Shown here: positions 22,429-33,548 of the stretch, in pieces
Layout: the number at the start of each line of letters is the position of its first letter
Position numbering within the stretch: position 1 is the first letter of the stretch
Origin: Mesorhabditis belari
Taxonomy: Eukaryota; Nematoda; Chromadorea; Rhabditida; Rhabditidae
Direction of reading: 5' to 3'
DNA length: 64,000 bases
NCBI GenBank assembly: GCA_958450365.1
Contig: CAUEEP010000735.1
Span: 3,128,001 to 3,192,000 of the forward strand
Program-made: the position numbers and the translations under genes
Notes under the pieces: model-generated
Database searches by the model: none
Told to the model about the DNA's origin: nothing
Seen by the model: only the letters and a program-made list of their open reading frames with translations

Positions 22429-22940
22429 GAATGCTTCTAATACGTTTTTATCCTCTAACCCTCTTAAAACATTGTAAGTGAACGCGTTTTAAAAACATAA
22501 TTGATAGCTTATTCGTAAAGTTGTTAAGTTTTGATCATCAGTCTTTGGGAATCTTTTGAAATGTGAGTGAAATTTGGTTTTTACTAAAATTTTTACGCTA
22601 TTTATTCATTTTTTTTAATGTTTTTCAATCGTTTCATTGTTTCGTCGTTTCATTGTTTCGCCTATCTTTCAGTCTCAATTCCCATTTTCGCTTTCATCAA
22701 CAACGCTTTTTGTACTTGCCGATGCATAATTAAAGGTGCATAATTTTTTTAGAATAGTTTAAAAACCAATAAAAGTTCAGGAGAACGCAGAAAAAAAATC
22801 GCACAGACGAGTGAAAAAAATGCTCTTATAAAAGATTATCAAAGTTAAAAATATTCAGCCACGTCACTGAATATCTTTAACAATGGGGAAACGGTTATAA
22901 AACAAAAGCAGCCGAAGAAACTTTCATAAAAAACGCCTAA
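22429..22940 (+). repeat. Permuted copy of the scramblase A-B spacer
   Basis: 22429-22580 matches 19801-19965, and 22590-22930 matches 19465-19790, so the two parts of the spacer are in swapped order. It contains a GATATTCAGCC...GAATATC hairpin as in the other copies. Confidence 0.8.
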
Positions 22941-23423
22941 CGGTGGGCTGCTTTAGGAATTGTAAAAATAATTGCCAGAAACGAATTCCCTGTGTTGGAA
23001 ACCCGGACCATTCAAATTACAGCGTAAAATGCAAATTGCACCCATGGTGCAGTGACGAGCGCGCTCGCCCCACGCGCACATGACCCGGAATAGATTTGAT
23101 AAAAGAGGCAAGATTACAGTAGAAAGATGAAGGGGTCACGGTTTGGAAAATGATTTCATTTACCCTATAAGTTATCTATTTGCTTTTTAAACTCATCAAT
23201 AATACAGTAATTTTATTTATTAAGCATAATTTTTAAAAAGAAACATTTCTTTCTCCCAGTATTTTATTCTAATTTCGACGGTTTCCTGCTTGATTGTTTG
23301 AATAGTAAAACATGTCCTGGAAATGGTTTTTTTTTTCAAAAATAAACTCTAAGCTAGATAATTTTATCTCAGAAACATCGAGTTATGTTGTTTTTTTTCA
23401 GTTTGAACCTATAAAACTAAAAA
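22941..23423. other. Intergenic; no gene seen
   Basis: A short GC-rich patch (23040-23095) is followed by AT-rich DNA. I see nothing coding. This is near the centre of the inverted duplication. Confidence 0.5.
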
Positions 23424-23930
23424 ACTATATGTCGTAGTCGATTATGAATGAGTGGGTCTAGGAGCGTCCAACCATCAAGTGTTTAGTATCATTCAACGCA
23501 GAATCATTGATAATTATGTTAAATTTTTGAAATTAGAAAGATTGGATAAAAAGAACACAAATTATGGGGCTTCAAAGTTTTCTCTTGAACAAACAGTTTT
23601 TTGCTCTAATTTTTTTTCTTTTCATCAAATCATGCTAATTTGAAAAATTTAACATAATTATCAATGATTCTGCGTTGAATGATACTAAATACTTGATGAT
23701 TGGACGCTCCTAGACCCACTCATTCATAATCGGCTACGGGGGTCCCGCCGATTTTGAATGAAACGTTGTAGCGCCGGCAATTTGTAACCTAAACTCATAA
23801 ATTTGGTACCAATCGACGCAGAATTCAATTCGCTACAAGATGATATAATATTGTCCTCTACTTGCTGCTCTACTAGAAAGATTTGCCAAAAAATTTCATT
23901 CATAATCGGTTACGACATATAAACTATAAA
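23424..23930. mobile_element. Nested inverted-repeat element at the palindrome centre
   Basis: The outer ends are TATATGTCGTAGTCGATTAT (23429) and the reverse complement of ATAATCGGTTACGACATATA (ending about 23924). An inner pair, GAATGAGTGGGTCTAGGAGC (about 23446) and its complement (about 23695-23725), makes a second hairpin. No transposase is present. The same outer end occurs at 24996-25440 and near 55480. Confidence 0.8.
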
Positions 23931-23953
23931 ACCTATAAAAATGTTCTTAAACT

Positions 23954-25831
23954 TTAAAAACAAACGATAATAAAAGTGGCGCCAATGAGCGTCGCTTTCG
24001 TGTGCACATTCAAGTCCATAGGAACTAGAAAAAGTTCAAGATTTTCATTTTAAAACTCAAACTTACAATTCACAGTGAAATTATCGATATCAGTGTATGT
24101 TTCCATCATATAGCCCATATACTTTTTGCGAATCTCACCAATTTCCGCACCCTCAAGTGTTGTGATCTAAAAATTGAGGCTTAAATTAGCTCAATTTTCG
24201 ATTGGCTCAATGACTGACCTTAAAAACTCGATCATTGTACTCAGCACAGCATTTCCAATTATCAGTTGGGCCGAGGATTCTGAAACGTGAATCTTAAGAA
24301 AAGGTGTTTTTCATTTTAAATCAACTGTAGCACCGATTTCCCTTCAGCATCAGTCACCCAGAAATCCCTATTGCAAAAGCCGGATTTGTGTCGAACGGAG
24401 CCGATCTAAAAAAAGCATAAAAATTAGCATAAAGTGCTAAAAAAATATTACCCTTGTCCCAATTGGGGCCTCGATAAACGTCTCAATTTGCGCCGTGCAG
24501 GTGAGCTTGCATTCGGTGGGTCGGAAGAGTCGCATCACTTGCTGAACGAGTTTTGTTAGCTTTTAGTTGAATAATAATATAGATCCAGTTTTTATCCGTT
24601 TTAAAATCTCTTACCCTTTGAAAATTGTCGATCATAAACGTGGACAAGCCCGGAAAATCGCCTGAGCACATTTTCTCGCAATCGGGCCGCTCGTGGTACG
24701 CATAGTAAACCTAAATGACTATTTTTTTTTCATAAATCTATTGGAATCTTATTTGAAAGTTATTCGACGACCACGATACCGTAGTAAACAACTTGAAAAG
24801 CTATATTTTACCCTATTTACCGTAGTAAACGTTCACTCAACTTGTTTCCCGATTGATTGAACACCACGTATTTCTGTAATCCAGCGCCAATCACCACGTC
24901 GAGCAAGTCTTTTTTCTGAAAATTTGGATAAAATACAGTCTTTTTTTTGAATTTTCTTACCATAATCCTTTCAATTCAGCACTGATTATTAGCTTTTATA
25001 TGTCGTAGCCGATGAAGGATTTCAGCCGAAGAAGTCTCAAATTTTTTCGCTAGCGAAACCTTCTTTGGCTAGCCGATTAAGTCTCAAAAATGAAATCTTG
25101 AGTTATGTATTGACTCAAGTCAATACCACAAACTCAAGCTCTCTAAAAGGCGCTTAAAAGCTAAAAACGCATTCTAAAGAGCGCGCATTTTCCTTTTCGG
25201 GTCCTTTTCGTCACTTTCTATCTGATTCGTCATTTATTTGAAATAGAATTGTTTGTTTTTGTAAGTCAATTTGACCCCTTTGTTGGATCGTCGATAAAAC
25301 TTGTTTACCACTAATCTGACTTGAGTCAATACATAACCCAAGATTTCATTTTTGAGACTTAATCGGCTAGCCGAAGAAGGTTTCGCTAGCAAAAAAATTT
25401 GAGACTTCTTCGGCTGAAATCCTTCCTCGGCTACGACATATACATCAACAACAATATTCTTACCTCTTCAACAACGATCCGATCGATTAGTGTCAAATAC
25501 TCGAGCCCGGGTGGACAATTCGGAATCGGTGGCAATGGGGCCATCCATTGAGTGGCTGAATGTTAGAATTTGATAAAAAAATGCATTAGACAAGGATATT
25601 AAGAGTAGTGCAACAGGGTTTAGAACCTATCTAATCTATTGCTCTAAAATCGTTTTGAAATTCTTAAAACTTCAAACAACTTTGATTTAAATTTTGCAGC
25701 GCAATAAACCTTTTTTCGAGTCCAATTTGCATAAACTTTCTTAGGTACAATATATTTTTTCCCTTACCACTTCCCGGAACCGGTGGCGGCACTAGAGATC
25801 CAGGCTGAACAGTAAATGCGTGATTATCCAT
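23954..25831 (-). CDS. Phospholipid scramblase, copy C
   Basis: Minus-strand exons are 25831-25768, 25555-25464, about 24948-24871 (KKDLLDVV), 24710-24615, 24541-24452, 24403-24324, 24279-24219, 24166-24067 and about 24032-23954. Family blocks are a short Pro-rich start (MDNHAFTVQPGSLVPPPVPG), [62 protein letters not shown], a calcium-loop region with Asp (YTDIDNFTV), and a membrane helix (TKATLIGATFII). It seems to end IIVCF-stop with no DFLCFE exon. Exon lengths match copy A almost one for one. The phase-0 join after exon 3 has no GT (TTG-AGTGAA), so that splice is unclear. A MITE sits in intron 2. Confidence 0.8.
24990..25442. mobile_element. MITE with about 140-bp inverted repeats
   Basis: TATATGTCGTAGCCGATGAA at 24996 pairs with a reverse complement ending GGCTACGACATATA at 25441. 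The arms include TCTCAAATTTTTTCGCTAGC and GACTTAATCGGCTAGCCGAA. It lies in intron 2 of scramblase C, with TA at the outer edges. Confidence 0.85.
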
Positions 25832-26233
25832 TTAAAGCAGTGATTGATTATAGGGAAAACTTAAATATAACTCTATTTTGGCAAAAAGCGAACAGGTCTA
25901 ACAAGTCCTTTTCGTGAAATTTTGTTGAAGGTCACCCAGCTAAGAGAAAGACTGAAATTTGAGAGGTCACAGAGATCCACGCACGCCAATGAAAATATTG
26001 AGCAAAATTCTAAAAACTAGTGTTTAGTAATCTTACATTCGAATTTACTCTTTAAAACTTTTTAAGAACGATTTATTCAAATATAGGTAAGCAAAATGAA
26101 AATTTACTTGCATGCGTTCATGTGAGAACTAGTTTTCAAATAAAAAAGTCACACAATAAACTTGAGCCTTAAAAAGATTCCATAACAAAAAAGAAAATTT
26201 TTGTAAATAGTTAGGATTCGATAAATGACTTGA

Positions 26234-27944
26234 TCACTCTTTCTCAAAGCAGAGGAAATCCTAAGAAAAATTCAAATGAGCGGCAATAATAAAAACTTAC
26301 AATCAAGAACGTTGCTCCGATGAGCGAAGCCTTGGCAAACACGTCCAACTCCATTGGGACTAAAGTCAGAGTTGTTACGCAATAAAGTTTATTATAAAGC
26401 GCAATCAGTAATAAGTTTAAAAGTTGTCTAAATTATTGAAAATGTCCAAAGTGCGTCTCTGTACAGTTAGACGTAATAAAACAGCAAAACCCACAATTCA
26501 CCGTGAAAGTGTTGGCATCGGTGAAAAGTTCGACGCCAAGCTCAGTATACTGCTTGCGAATTTCCCCAACTTGACCCTTGCGCAAAGTTTGAACCTAAGC
26601 AAATCAAAGATTCTGATAAAACATAAAATTACCTTGAAAATCTGATCACTGCATGGGCAGCAGAAGTTCAAGTTGCACTCATTGGGTCCCTTAATCCTAA
26701 AAAAAGATTATCGTTAAAATGAAACGATCAAACTTTAGCTGAGGCTCATGGTGCACGGAGTGGAGAATGAACTGCTTCTTGAAGAAGGCAAACTTCTGCT
26801 GAATGTAACCAATCTAAAGGATTTACTATAATCCAAAGCCTCTAAATTGATAAATCCCACCGCACTGCCCGGTGGAGCCTCAATGGTAGTCTCGTGTGAG
26901 CAGCAAAACGTTCCGCAGCATTTGAAAGGGCGACGAATCGTCATCACCTCCTAAAATGATCTGACTCGTAAATGATTTAATGTTAAGGCTTTAACTCAGT
27001 CAATTTCAAATTTTTATTGTACAATCTTTAGCTTCGTGCTGTAGAGAAAGAGTACGACATTTTGAGAAAAAGTTTTGTCGCAGCACTGTCAAAAGATAGG
27101 AAGTTAATAACAACCAAAACGCTTAACAAAGTGCTTCAACTCAGCTTGCCTAACCAAACTCACCCTGCGGAAATTATCGAGAATGTGAATAGTATATCCC
27201 CGCTTCTTGCCCAAGCATTGACGAGCACATCCATTTGATTCTTCAATCGCATGAAAGATCTAAAACAATTATTGGTCGAACAACATCAACAAAATACCGG
27301 CTGTCCGTTTTGATTGCAGATGATGTATTGATGCTTGCTCTCCCAACCGGTGCACATCTCGAGGAAGTCAAGCTTCTAAACAAACATTCAACTCTTTCAT
27401 TGCTCTAAATCTAGCCTGCTGCACGATGATGCGGTTGATTTGAGCCAAATACTCGAGTCCTTGTGGGATTCCAACGATTGGAGACTCGTAGTTAGTCTCT
27501 TGCAACCATTGAACTAAAAATAGACGATAATAATACTTTTTTAACAACACTACAACCTTCGACTAAAGTAGACGGGTCAAAGCAAGTAAAAGTTATTATT
27601 AACGTTTTGAAAGGGTCACCAATTAATCCAGTGCACCAACTACCCAAAAAACCTTTCCAAGCCTAACAAACACTCAAAAATTTACCCATTCCAGGTGGAG
27701 GTGGTGGAAAGTTGTGCTGTGGTTGATTATATGGACGAGGAACCGGTTGCGCTTGCGACAGTGGACGAAGAGATTGATGTTGCAGAGGGTATGGCGGGCG
27801 ATGCGATTGCGAACAGTGAGAGCTGTCTAGATCAGGATATGGAGCCGTCGGAAGCTGTTGATACGATTGCTCGCCATACGGATATGGCGGTGGTTGCGGG
27901 TAGGGCGGTGGCTGATGATGGGGTTGATTCACGTATGAGGGCAT
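26234..27944 (-). CDS. Phospholipid scramblase, copy B right (intact)
   Basis: Minus-strand exons are 27944-27686, 27513-27416, 27375-27298, 27259-27164, 26950-26861, 26813-26734, 26696-26633, 26594-26495, 26359-26301 and 26260-26234, about 316 residues. It opens with an 86-residue Pro/Gln/Tyr-rich region, possibly an adaptor-binding tail as in other scramblases. Then come IPQGLEYLAQINRIIVQQ, GCARQCLGKKRGYT, RRPFKCCGTFCC, IEAPPG, FCCPCSDQIFK, GEIRKQY, the FTDANTFTV calcium-loop region, and a single C-terminal membrane helix (ASLIGATFLI) before DFLCFEKE-stop. The intron after exon 2 appears to use a GC donor (CAG-GCTAGA) in both B copies. A TTTTAG acceptor 10 bases before the ATG suggests trans-splicing. 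Confidence 0.9.
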
Positions 27945-28715
27945 CGCGAGATTGCTAAAATGAGAAATTGTTGCAAAGTCAAACGAATTAACAAAGATCA
28001 ATAAAGATAAAGTAATATTGGTACGACAGGATTGCAATTGCGTAGGGTAAAACGCACTCGACTTTTGAGGCTTTGTAAAACATGTAAAAGGTTGTTCGAT
28101 TTTGTTTTGAATTCGATTATGATGTTTTGGAAATGATATTGATCTATTTCTATACAGATTCTCCCCAAAATTTCACTCATATTTCAAAAGAATCCCAAAG
28201 ACTGATCAAAACTTAGCAACTTTATGAATAAGCTATCGATTATGTTTTAAAAATGAGTTAACTTACAATGTTTTAAGAGGGTTAGAGGATAAAAACGTAT
28301 TAGAAGCGTTCTGCAAATAAAATAAGCAAAATGACGACAAATAAAAATTTGTTTGGTCGCTTTTCCTTTATACCAATTTTACCATTGTGAAAGATATTCA
28401 GTCATTCGGCTGAATATCTTAAACTCTGATAATCTTTTATAAGAAGATTATAAATTTCTTTTTTTTTTCATTCGAGTTTGCGACTTTTTGTGTGTTTTCC
28501 TGAACTTTTATTGATTTTCAAACTTTATTATAAAAAATTATGCACCTTTAACACATCGGCAAATAGTAAAGCGTTGTTACATCAAGCGAAAATAAGGATT
28601 GAGGCGGACAGATAGGTGAAACGATGAAACGATAGGAAAACAGAAAAAAATGAATAAATAGCGTAAAGAGTTTGACATGGGCATGCAGAAATGATTTGGG
28701 AAAGCTTGAAGTCGA

Positions 28716-30498
28716 TCACCGACTCGCGTTGTTGTCCTCGAAACAGAGGAAATCCTGGAATTTTTCAAGTTACACTTTGTGTTTGCAGATTGGCACGATT
28801 GAAATACTTTGGTAGTATATTTTTTTAGGTTATTCTAATCTTGATCCTTATTCCTTTATCCTTTATCGTTTATCCTTTATCTTTTACTTACAATCAAGAA
28901 AGTCGCCGCAATCAGGGTCGCCTTGGTGTTCACGTTGAGATCGATGGGAACTGAAAAGAAAATTTGTCAAATTTCTAATGTAATCTGTCTTGTCTCTATC
29001 TTTATCCAATTCAAAGCATTTAGATTTACAATCTATTTACAATCCATTAAAATTCAAAACCGAATCCTGACTGGGAAACCTGACTGCGAATCTTGACTGG
29101 GAACCCTGACTGTGAATCTTGACTGCTAATCCTGTCTGTTAACAAAGCCAAACCCGGACTGGGAATCCTGGCTGTTAACAAAACCGAATCCTGACTGCGA
29201 AGCTTGACTGCTAATCTTGACTGCGACTTCTGTCTGTTAACAAAGCCGAATCCTGACTGCGAATCCAGACTGCTAATCCTGGTTGTTAACAAAACCGAAT
29301 CCCGACTGCTAATCTTGACTCACACTTTACGGTGAACGTATCGGCATCGGTGAAATACTCCCTCGTCATCCCAGTCCATTTCTTTCGAATGTCACCGATC
29401 GTATCACCTTCTAGGGTTTTCACCTAAAATAGAATTCTAGGGTTTTTAAATGTTGATGTACGCAAAAGCGAACTTTTAGCTAGCTTGAGCTCACCTTGAA
29501 GACTTTATCAGCGCAGCAATTACACGCAAAACCGAAGCCACACTCGTTTGGGCCATGAATTCTGAAAAGATCTTGCTAGAGAATTCTTGGCTGCTGGATT
29601 TTCTGATGGGTTTTCTGATGGATTTTCTTAATTTCTAAAAATCGAGAAAGCAAATCCGATTTATAAATCAATTTATAAAAGTCCTGACTCCAATTGAGCC
29701 TCGCCATCGGGAGTGTAAATGGCGAAATTGTGGCTAGCACAGCCGAATTGCTGTCGAACGACACCAATCTAGAAAATCGAGATTTCTTTATGATTTCTTT
29801 ATGATTTCTTTATGACTATGACATAGTAAAGAACAAGTATTATGTTATTTTTATTGTTTAAACAGTACTATGCTATTTTTATCTTTTAAACATCATTCTA
29901 TTTACCACATTTCCTGGTGGAGCTTCGATAGTGGTCTCATTCTGACAACAAAGATTCCCACAGCAGAGAAAAGGACGTGTGATCTTGGCAACTTCCTAAA
30001 ATGATAATATTGAACTTTTTGTTGTTTAATCAACAAAGGGAAAGAAATGCCAGAAATGGTAAACAAACCCTTTAGCTTTGATTTGATTTAGTATATAAGC
30101 GTACAAGCTTTCAGCTTTCAACTATAGCTTTCAGCTTTCAACTATAGCTTTCAAGTATCTGATTTTGTTTGGATTAAATGAGATGACTTTAGTTTGATTA
30201 GCTTGAACTTGGCTTGAACTTGGTTTGATTAGCTTGAACTTGGCTTGAACTTGGTTTGATTAGCTTGAACTTGGCTTGAACTTGGTTTGATTAGCTTGAA
30301 CTTGGCTTAAACTTGACTTAAACTTGGCTTTTTTTAAAGCTTTCCTTTACCAGCTTCTAGCTTACCAGCTTACCTATTTATCCTCAATTTTCATTTAAAA
30401 ACCTTTTGAAAGTTATCGACAATGTGCAAAGTGTAACCACGAGCCGCTCCACAGCACAATCTCTCACAACCATCCGACTCTTCAAAGGCAAAATAAGC
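28716..30498 (-). pseudogene. Phospholipid scramblase, copy A right, 5'-truncated
   Basis: Minus-strand exons equal to exons 4-10 of copy A are 30498-30403, 29995-29906, 29768-29689, 29561-29495, 29423-29324, 28950-28892 and 28754-28716. They code the same blocks ([20 protein letters not shown] through [12 protein letters not shown]) with very few changes. Exons 1-3 are not found upstream: the duplication ends at about 32346 against a transposon. Without the start exon and the PPGLEYL exon it should not give a full scramblase, unless a distant exon is used. Confidence 0.85.
30188..30330. repeat. Short allele of the AAGCCAAGTTC minisatellite
   Basis: Reverse-complement units (GAACTTGGCTT) between AGTTTGATTAG segments; counterpart of 17419-17968. 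Confidence 0.85.
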
Positions 30499-30797
30499 CT
30501 AAAATTATTGAATGGATCTATTAGATTGGAAAGAAAGTTCTCGAAAAAAGTTTGAGTCGTTTGATTCGTTTGATTCGTTTGGTTCCATTGGTTTGATTCC
30601 ACATTAGACTTATTTTTGGATAAAACATCGGAAAATTACTTTTTAAAACAGTAATCTCTTATTAGGTTGGAAAGAAAGTTCTTGGAAAAAGTTTGGGAAA
30701 TTAAAATGGAATTAAAATGGAATTAAAATGGAATTAGAATTGAATTAGAATGGAATTAGAATGGAATTAGAATGGAATTAAAATTAAAATGAATCGA

Positions 30798-31185
30798 ATT
30801 TTTTTTTTTTTTTAAAAAAAATACCGACTGGGGCTACCAGTGGTGAATTTATCGCATACACGAAATATATCAATCACAATACAACGACACACACAATACT
30901 AGGCTATATCTTAACTTAACCCACGTCATGACAGACGGCTCCCTAACCCTAAGCTCAATGGGGAACTAAATAGCTTTTTTGGTGGTGAAGGGAAGATGAC
31001 GATGAAGGAGTGGCTTGTCACTTTAAAGAACTGGGGCCACAACCACCAGACTGCCCTCCAGAAAACCTCTCAACCCGAAGGGAAAGGAAATCCGAAGGGG
31101 GTGACCATGTCGCGTGTGGGGTTCGAACCCTCGACCTTCCGATTAAGATAAAAGACACTTAACCAGTCAGCCACAATTAAAAACA
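30798..31185 (-). mobile_element. tRNA-derived SINE-like element
   Basis: Read on the minus strand, the head (31185-31105) has an A-box-like GTGGCTGACTGGTTAAG and a B-box GGTTCGAACCC. A unique body of about 300 bp follows, then a run of A at 30798-30822 (T and A runs on the plus strand). Acceptor-stem halves do not pair, so it is not a working tRNA. It is absent from the mirrored place in the left arm. Confidence 0.75.
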
Positions 31186-31619
31186 AAACCATTAATTCAA
31201 GAACATTTTATTCTATTATTTAAAAGTCAACTCCAAAAAATTAATTGTAAATAAAATTTTAGAGATTTTTCAAAAAATTATTGTTTTCCAAGCTTAAACT
31301 CAGCTCACTTTTTACATTAGATTTCTTATAAGGTAAAGCTAGCAAAAAAAATGAGCAATACGCTTTATAATCACTGGTTTAGACGCTTTATAATCATTGG
31401 CTTTATTGTTTGGAGGTTGTAGGAGTATTATAGACCCTGATCTAGTACTTTAAATAGCCTAAAAGGAATAGTTGAGTTGCTCTTTATCCTTTTCTACCGT
31501 AATCTTGTCCATTTTTATCAAATCTATTCACTTTTTATCTGATTCTGTGAGGTTTATATAGAGAAATATTAAAAATTGACAAGATGAAAGGGACATGTTT
31601 TAAAAAACGGAAAAAACTA

Positions 31620-31800
31620 GAATAACCAGGTCCATCCTCTTCTTCTTGAACTGAGAGTTCCCGTGAGTGAGTCTTGCTGACCATAGTAGCTTTTCCAGAC
31701 GCTCGCCGTTGTCGTTGCGTGTGCCGAGTCCGAACTTTCCGACCCTCCCGGTGCCGCTGTTCCCGATGATCGCGTTGAAGTCTCCGAGCAACCACCACCA
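31620..31800 (-). mobile_element. Non-LTR retrotransposon endonuclease fragment
   Basis: The minus-strand frame reads LGDFNAIIGNSGTGRVGKFG, then LGTRNDNGERLEKLL and a KKK...DLV segment. These match the AP-endonuclease domain of LINE elements: the GDFNA motif, a Gly-rich strand, and RN.NGERL. It is GC-rich unlike its surroundings, lacks start and end, and is flanked by a partly duplicated block of the scramblase region (31290-31590 resembles 16640-16860). Confidence 0.8.
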
Positions 31801-31918
31801 GCACAAGCAAGTCGAAAACTTCGAACCAGAAACAACCAAGATAGGAAACACTGGATGACAATAGCAAGGGATAGAGAAATGGGATAACTTTAAAGATCTA
31901 TTAAAAAAAGCCATTCCT

Positions 31919-32290
31919 AAATCGGTTTGAATCGGTTTGAATCGGTTTGAGTCGATTTGAATCGGTTTAAATCGGTTTGAATCGGTTTGAATCGGTTTGA
32001 ATCGATTTGAATCGGTTTGAATCGATTTGAATCGATTTGAATCGGTTTGAATCGGTTTGAATCGGTTTGAATCGATTTGAATCGGTTTGAATCGGTTTGA
32101 ATCGGTTTGAATCGGTTTGAATCGGTTTGAATCGGTTTGAATCGGTTTGAATCGGTTTGAATCGGTTTGAATCGGTTTGAATCGGTTTGAATCGGTTTGA
32201 ATCGGTTTGAATCGGTTTGAATCGGTTTGAATCGGTTTGAATCGGTTTGAATCCGTTTAAATCCATTTAAATCCATTTAAATCCATTTAA
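31919..32290. repeat. AATCGGTTTGA 11-bp minisatellite, long allele
   Basis: About 33 copies of the 11-mer. Because 11 is not a multiple of 3, long artefactual frames (TDSNRFKPIQ repeats) appear on the minus strand. Confidence 0.95.
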
Positions 32291-32355
32291 ATCTATTTTT
32301 ATTCAATCTATTCACTTTTTATCTGATTCTGTGAGGTTTATATAGAATTCAAAAA

Positions 32356-33548
32356 AATGATCGTAAGTAAACTTCTACAGATGGGCTAGGACCATTGTTA
32401 GAAAGGGGACAGCGCCGGACATTTGCGCACCTTTTTCGCACTAGCCCATAGCGCACCTTCTTTCGCGTTTAAAAAAGCCAAAAGCAATATTAACCAATTT
32501 CTATTCCAAAAGTTGTTTTCTAGGTAATTTTAGGGTGTCGAATTCAAATTTTGACATAACAGAGCGTGTGGAACCAGACAAAACGACAAAACGTTTTGTC
32601 TTTGAAAGACAAAACGGCTAGATCAAATACAGAAAATTGTCGATTTTTCTCTTGTATAACTCCGTCCGTTTGTTTCACAAGCCAATATGTCAAAATCGTC
32701 TACGCCCAAAATTACCAGAAAACAACGAATAGAAATCGGTTTATTAGCTTGAGCTTAAAACGCGAAAAGGGCGCAAGGCGGAAAAAAAGGCGAACGGCGC
32801 ACGACCCCCCAGAAAAAAAAAACAAAGAAACGAATAAGAAATGCAGAAAGCAGAAAACGGAAGAATTTGATGGAAATGTTGTAGTTGAAGCAGAAAGCAA
32901 AAATAGGGAGCGTAGGGATAAGTTATCAGCCAAAGGGCCTACATTACAGGCATACGGTAGCGTGTTCAGCAATCAAAGCTTGATTTGGCTCATCTTTGCG
33001 TTTTCCACTCGAATAGCTGTTCTTGGTGAAACAAAATCGGGAACTGATATCAAACCCTAAAAGTTGATGACTAAATTTTGTAAACTTCAAATCTAAAAGC
33101 TTCCTTTCTAACAATGGTCCAGCCCATCTATAGAAGTTTACGGTTCTTTCCAATATCAGGGTAGCGGTTCGATTATCGGGGGGCGAAAGGAAAATCGGGG
33201 GAGCAAATTTCGATTGCCGTCGATTTCTTGACGCACAAATATCGGAGAGCGCATCGTCGTTAAAGTTTTAAAAAACGTTAGAGTATACAGTCCCGAAATG
33301 CATTTTTCGAGGGGGAAAATTTGCGGACACCCGGACATTTGCGCACCTTTTTTTCCGCACTTAGCCCATTAGCGCACCTTTTTTCGCGTTTTAAAAAAGC
33401 TCTAAAAAGCTAATATTAACCAATTTCTATTCCAAAAGTTGTTTTTCTAGGTAATTTTAGGGCGTAGAATCGAAATTTTGACATTTTGACAAGCTTTCCT
33501 TTCTAACAATGGTCCTAGCCCATCTGTAGAAGTTTACTTACGATCATT
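32356..33548. mobile_element. DNA transposon with about 45-bp inverted repeats, no transposase
   Basis: The left end AATGATCGTAAGTAAACTTC (32356) continues through CTACAGATGGGCTAG; the right end at 33548 is its reverse complement. A third, inner copy of the end lies at 33085-33135, and two diverged GGACATTTGCGCACC segments face the ends. The interior has only short Lys/Arg-rich frames. It abuts the end of the scramblase duplication. Confidence 0.85.

Larger units (their letters stand above)
16700..22430. repeat. Left arm of a large inverted duplication
   Basis: This segment matches, in reverse complement, the DNA from about 32346 back to 24450: scramblase A exons 4-10, B exons 1-10 and parts of C, with introns and spacers, in mirrored order. 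Intron sequence is also conserved, for example the exon 8-9 minisatellite. Relative to the right arm it has fewer AAACCGATT units but more AAGCCAAGTTC units, and it lacks the SINE and LINE insertions at 30.8-31.8 kb. Confidence 0.9.
24450..32346. repeat. Right arm of the large inverted duplication
   Basis: Reverse-complement counterpart of 16700-22430. It holds intact B, C and the 3' seven exons of A. It is longer because of a SINE-like element, a LINE fragment with a partly duplicated block (31290-31590), a MITE in gene C intron 2 and expanded 11-mer repeats. Similarity stops at about 32346, where an inverted-repeat transposon begins. Confidence 0.9.

Noticed and set aside
27695..27958. Plus-strand 87-codon frame
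   Set aside because: It is antisense to the proline-rich first exon of scramblase B, which fits the spliced family pattern.
31917..32276. Long minus-strand frame of TDSNRFKPIQ-type repeats
   Set aside because: It is an 11-bp satellite read in a frame that lacks stops; the mirrored locus has only six copies and no gene.
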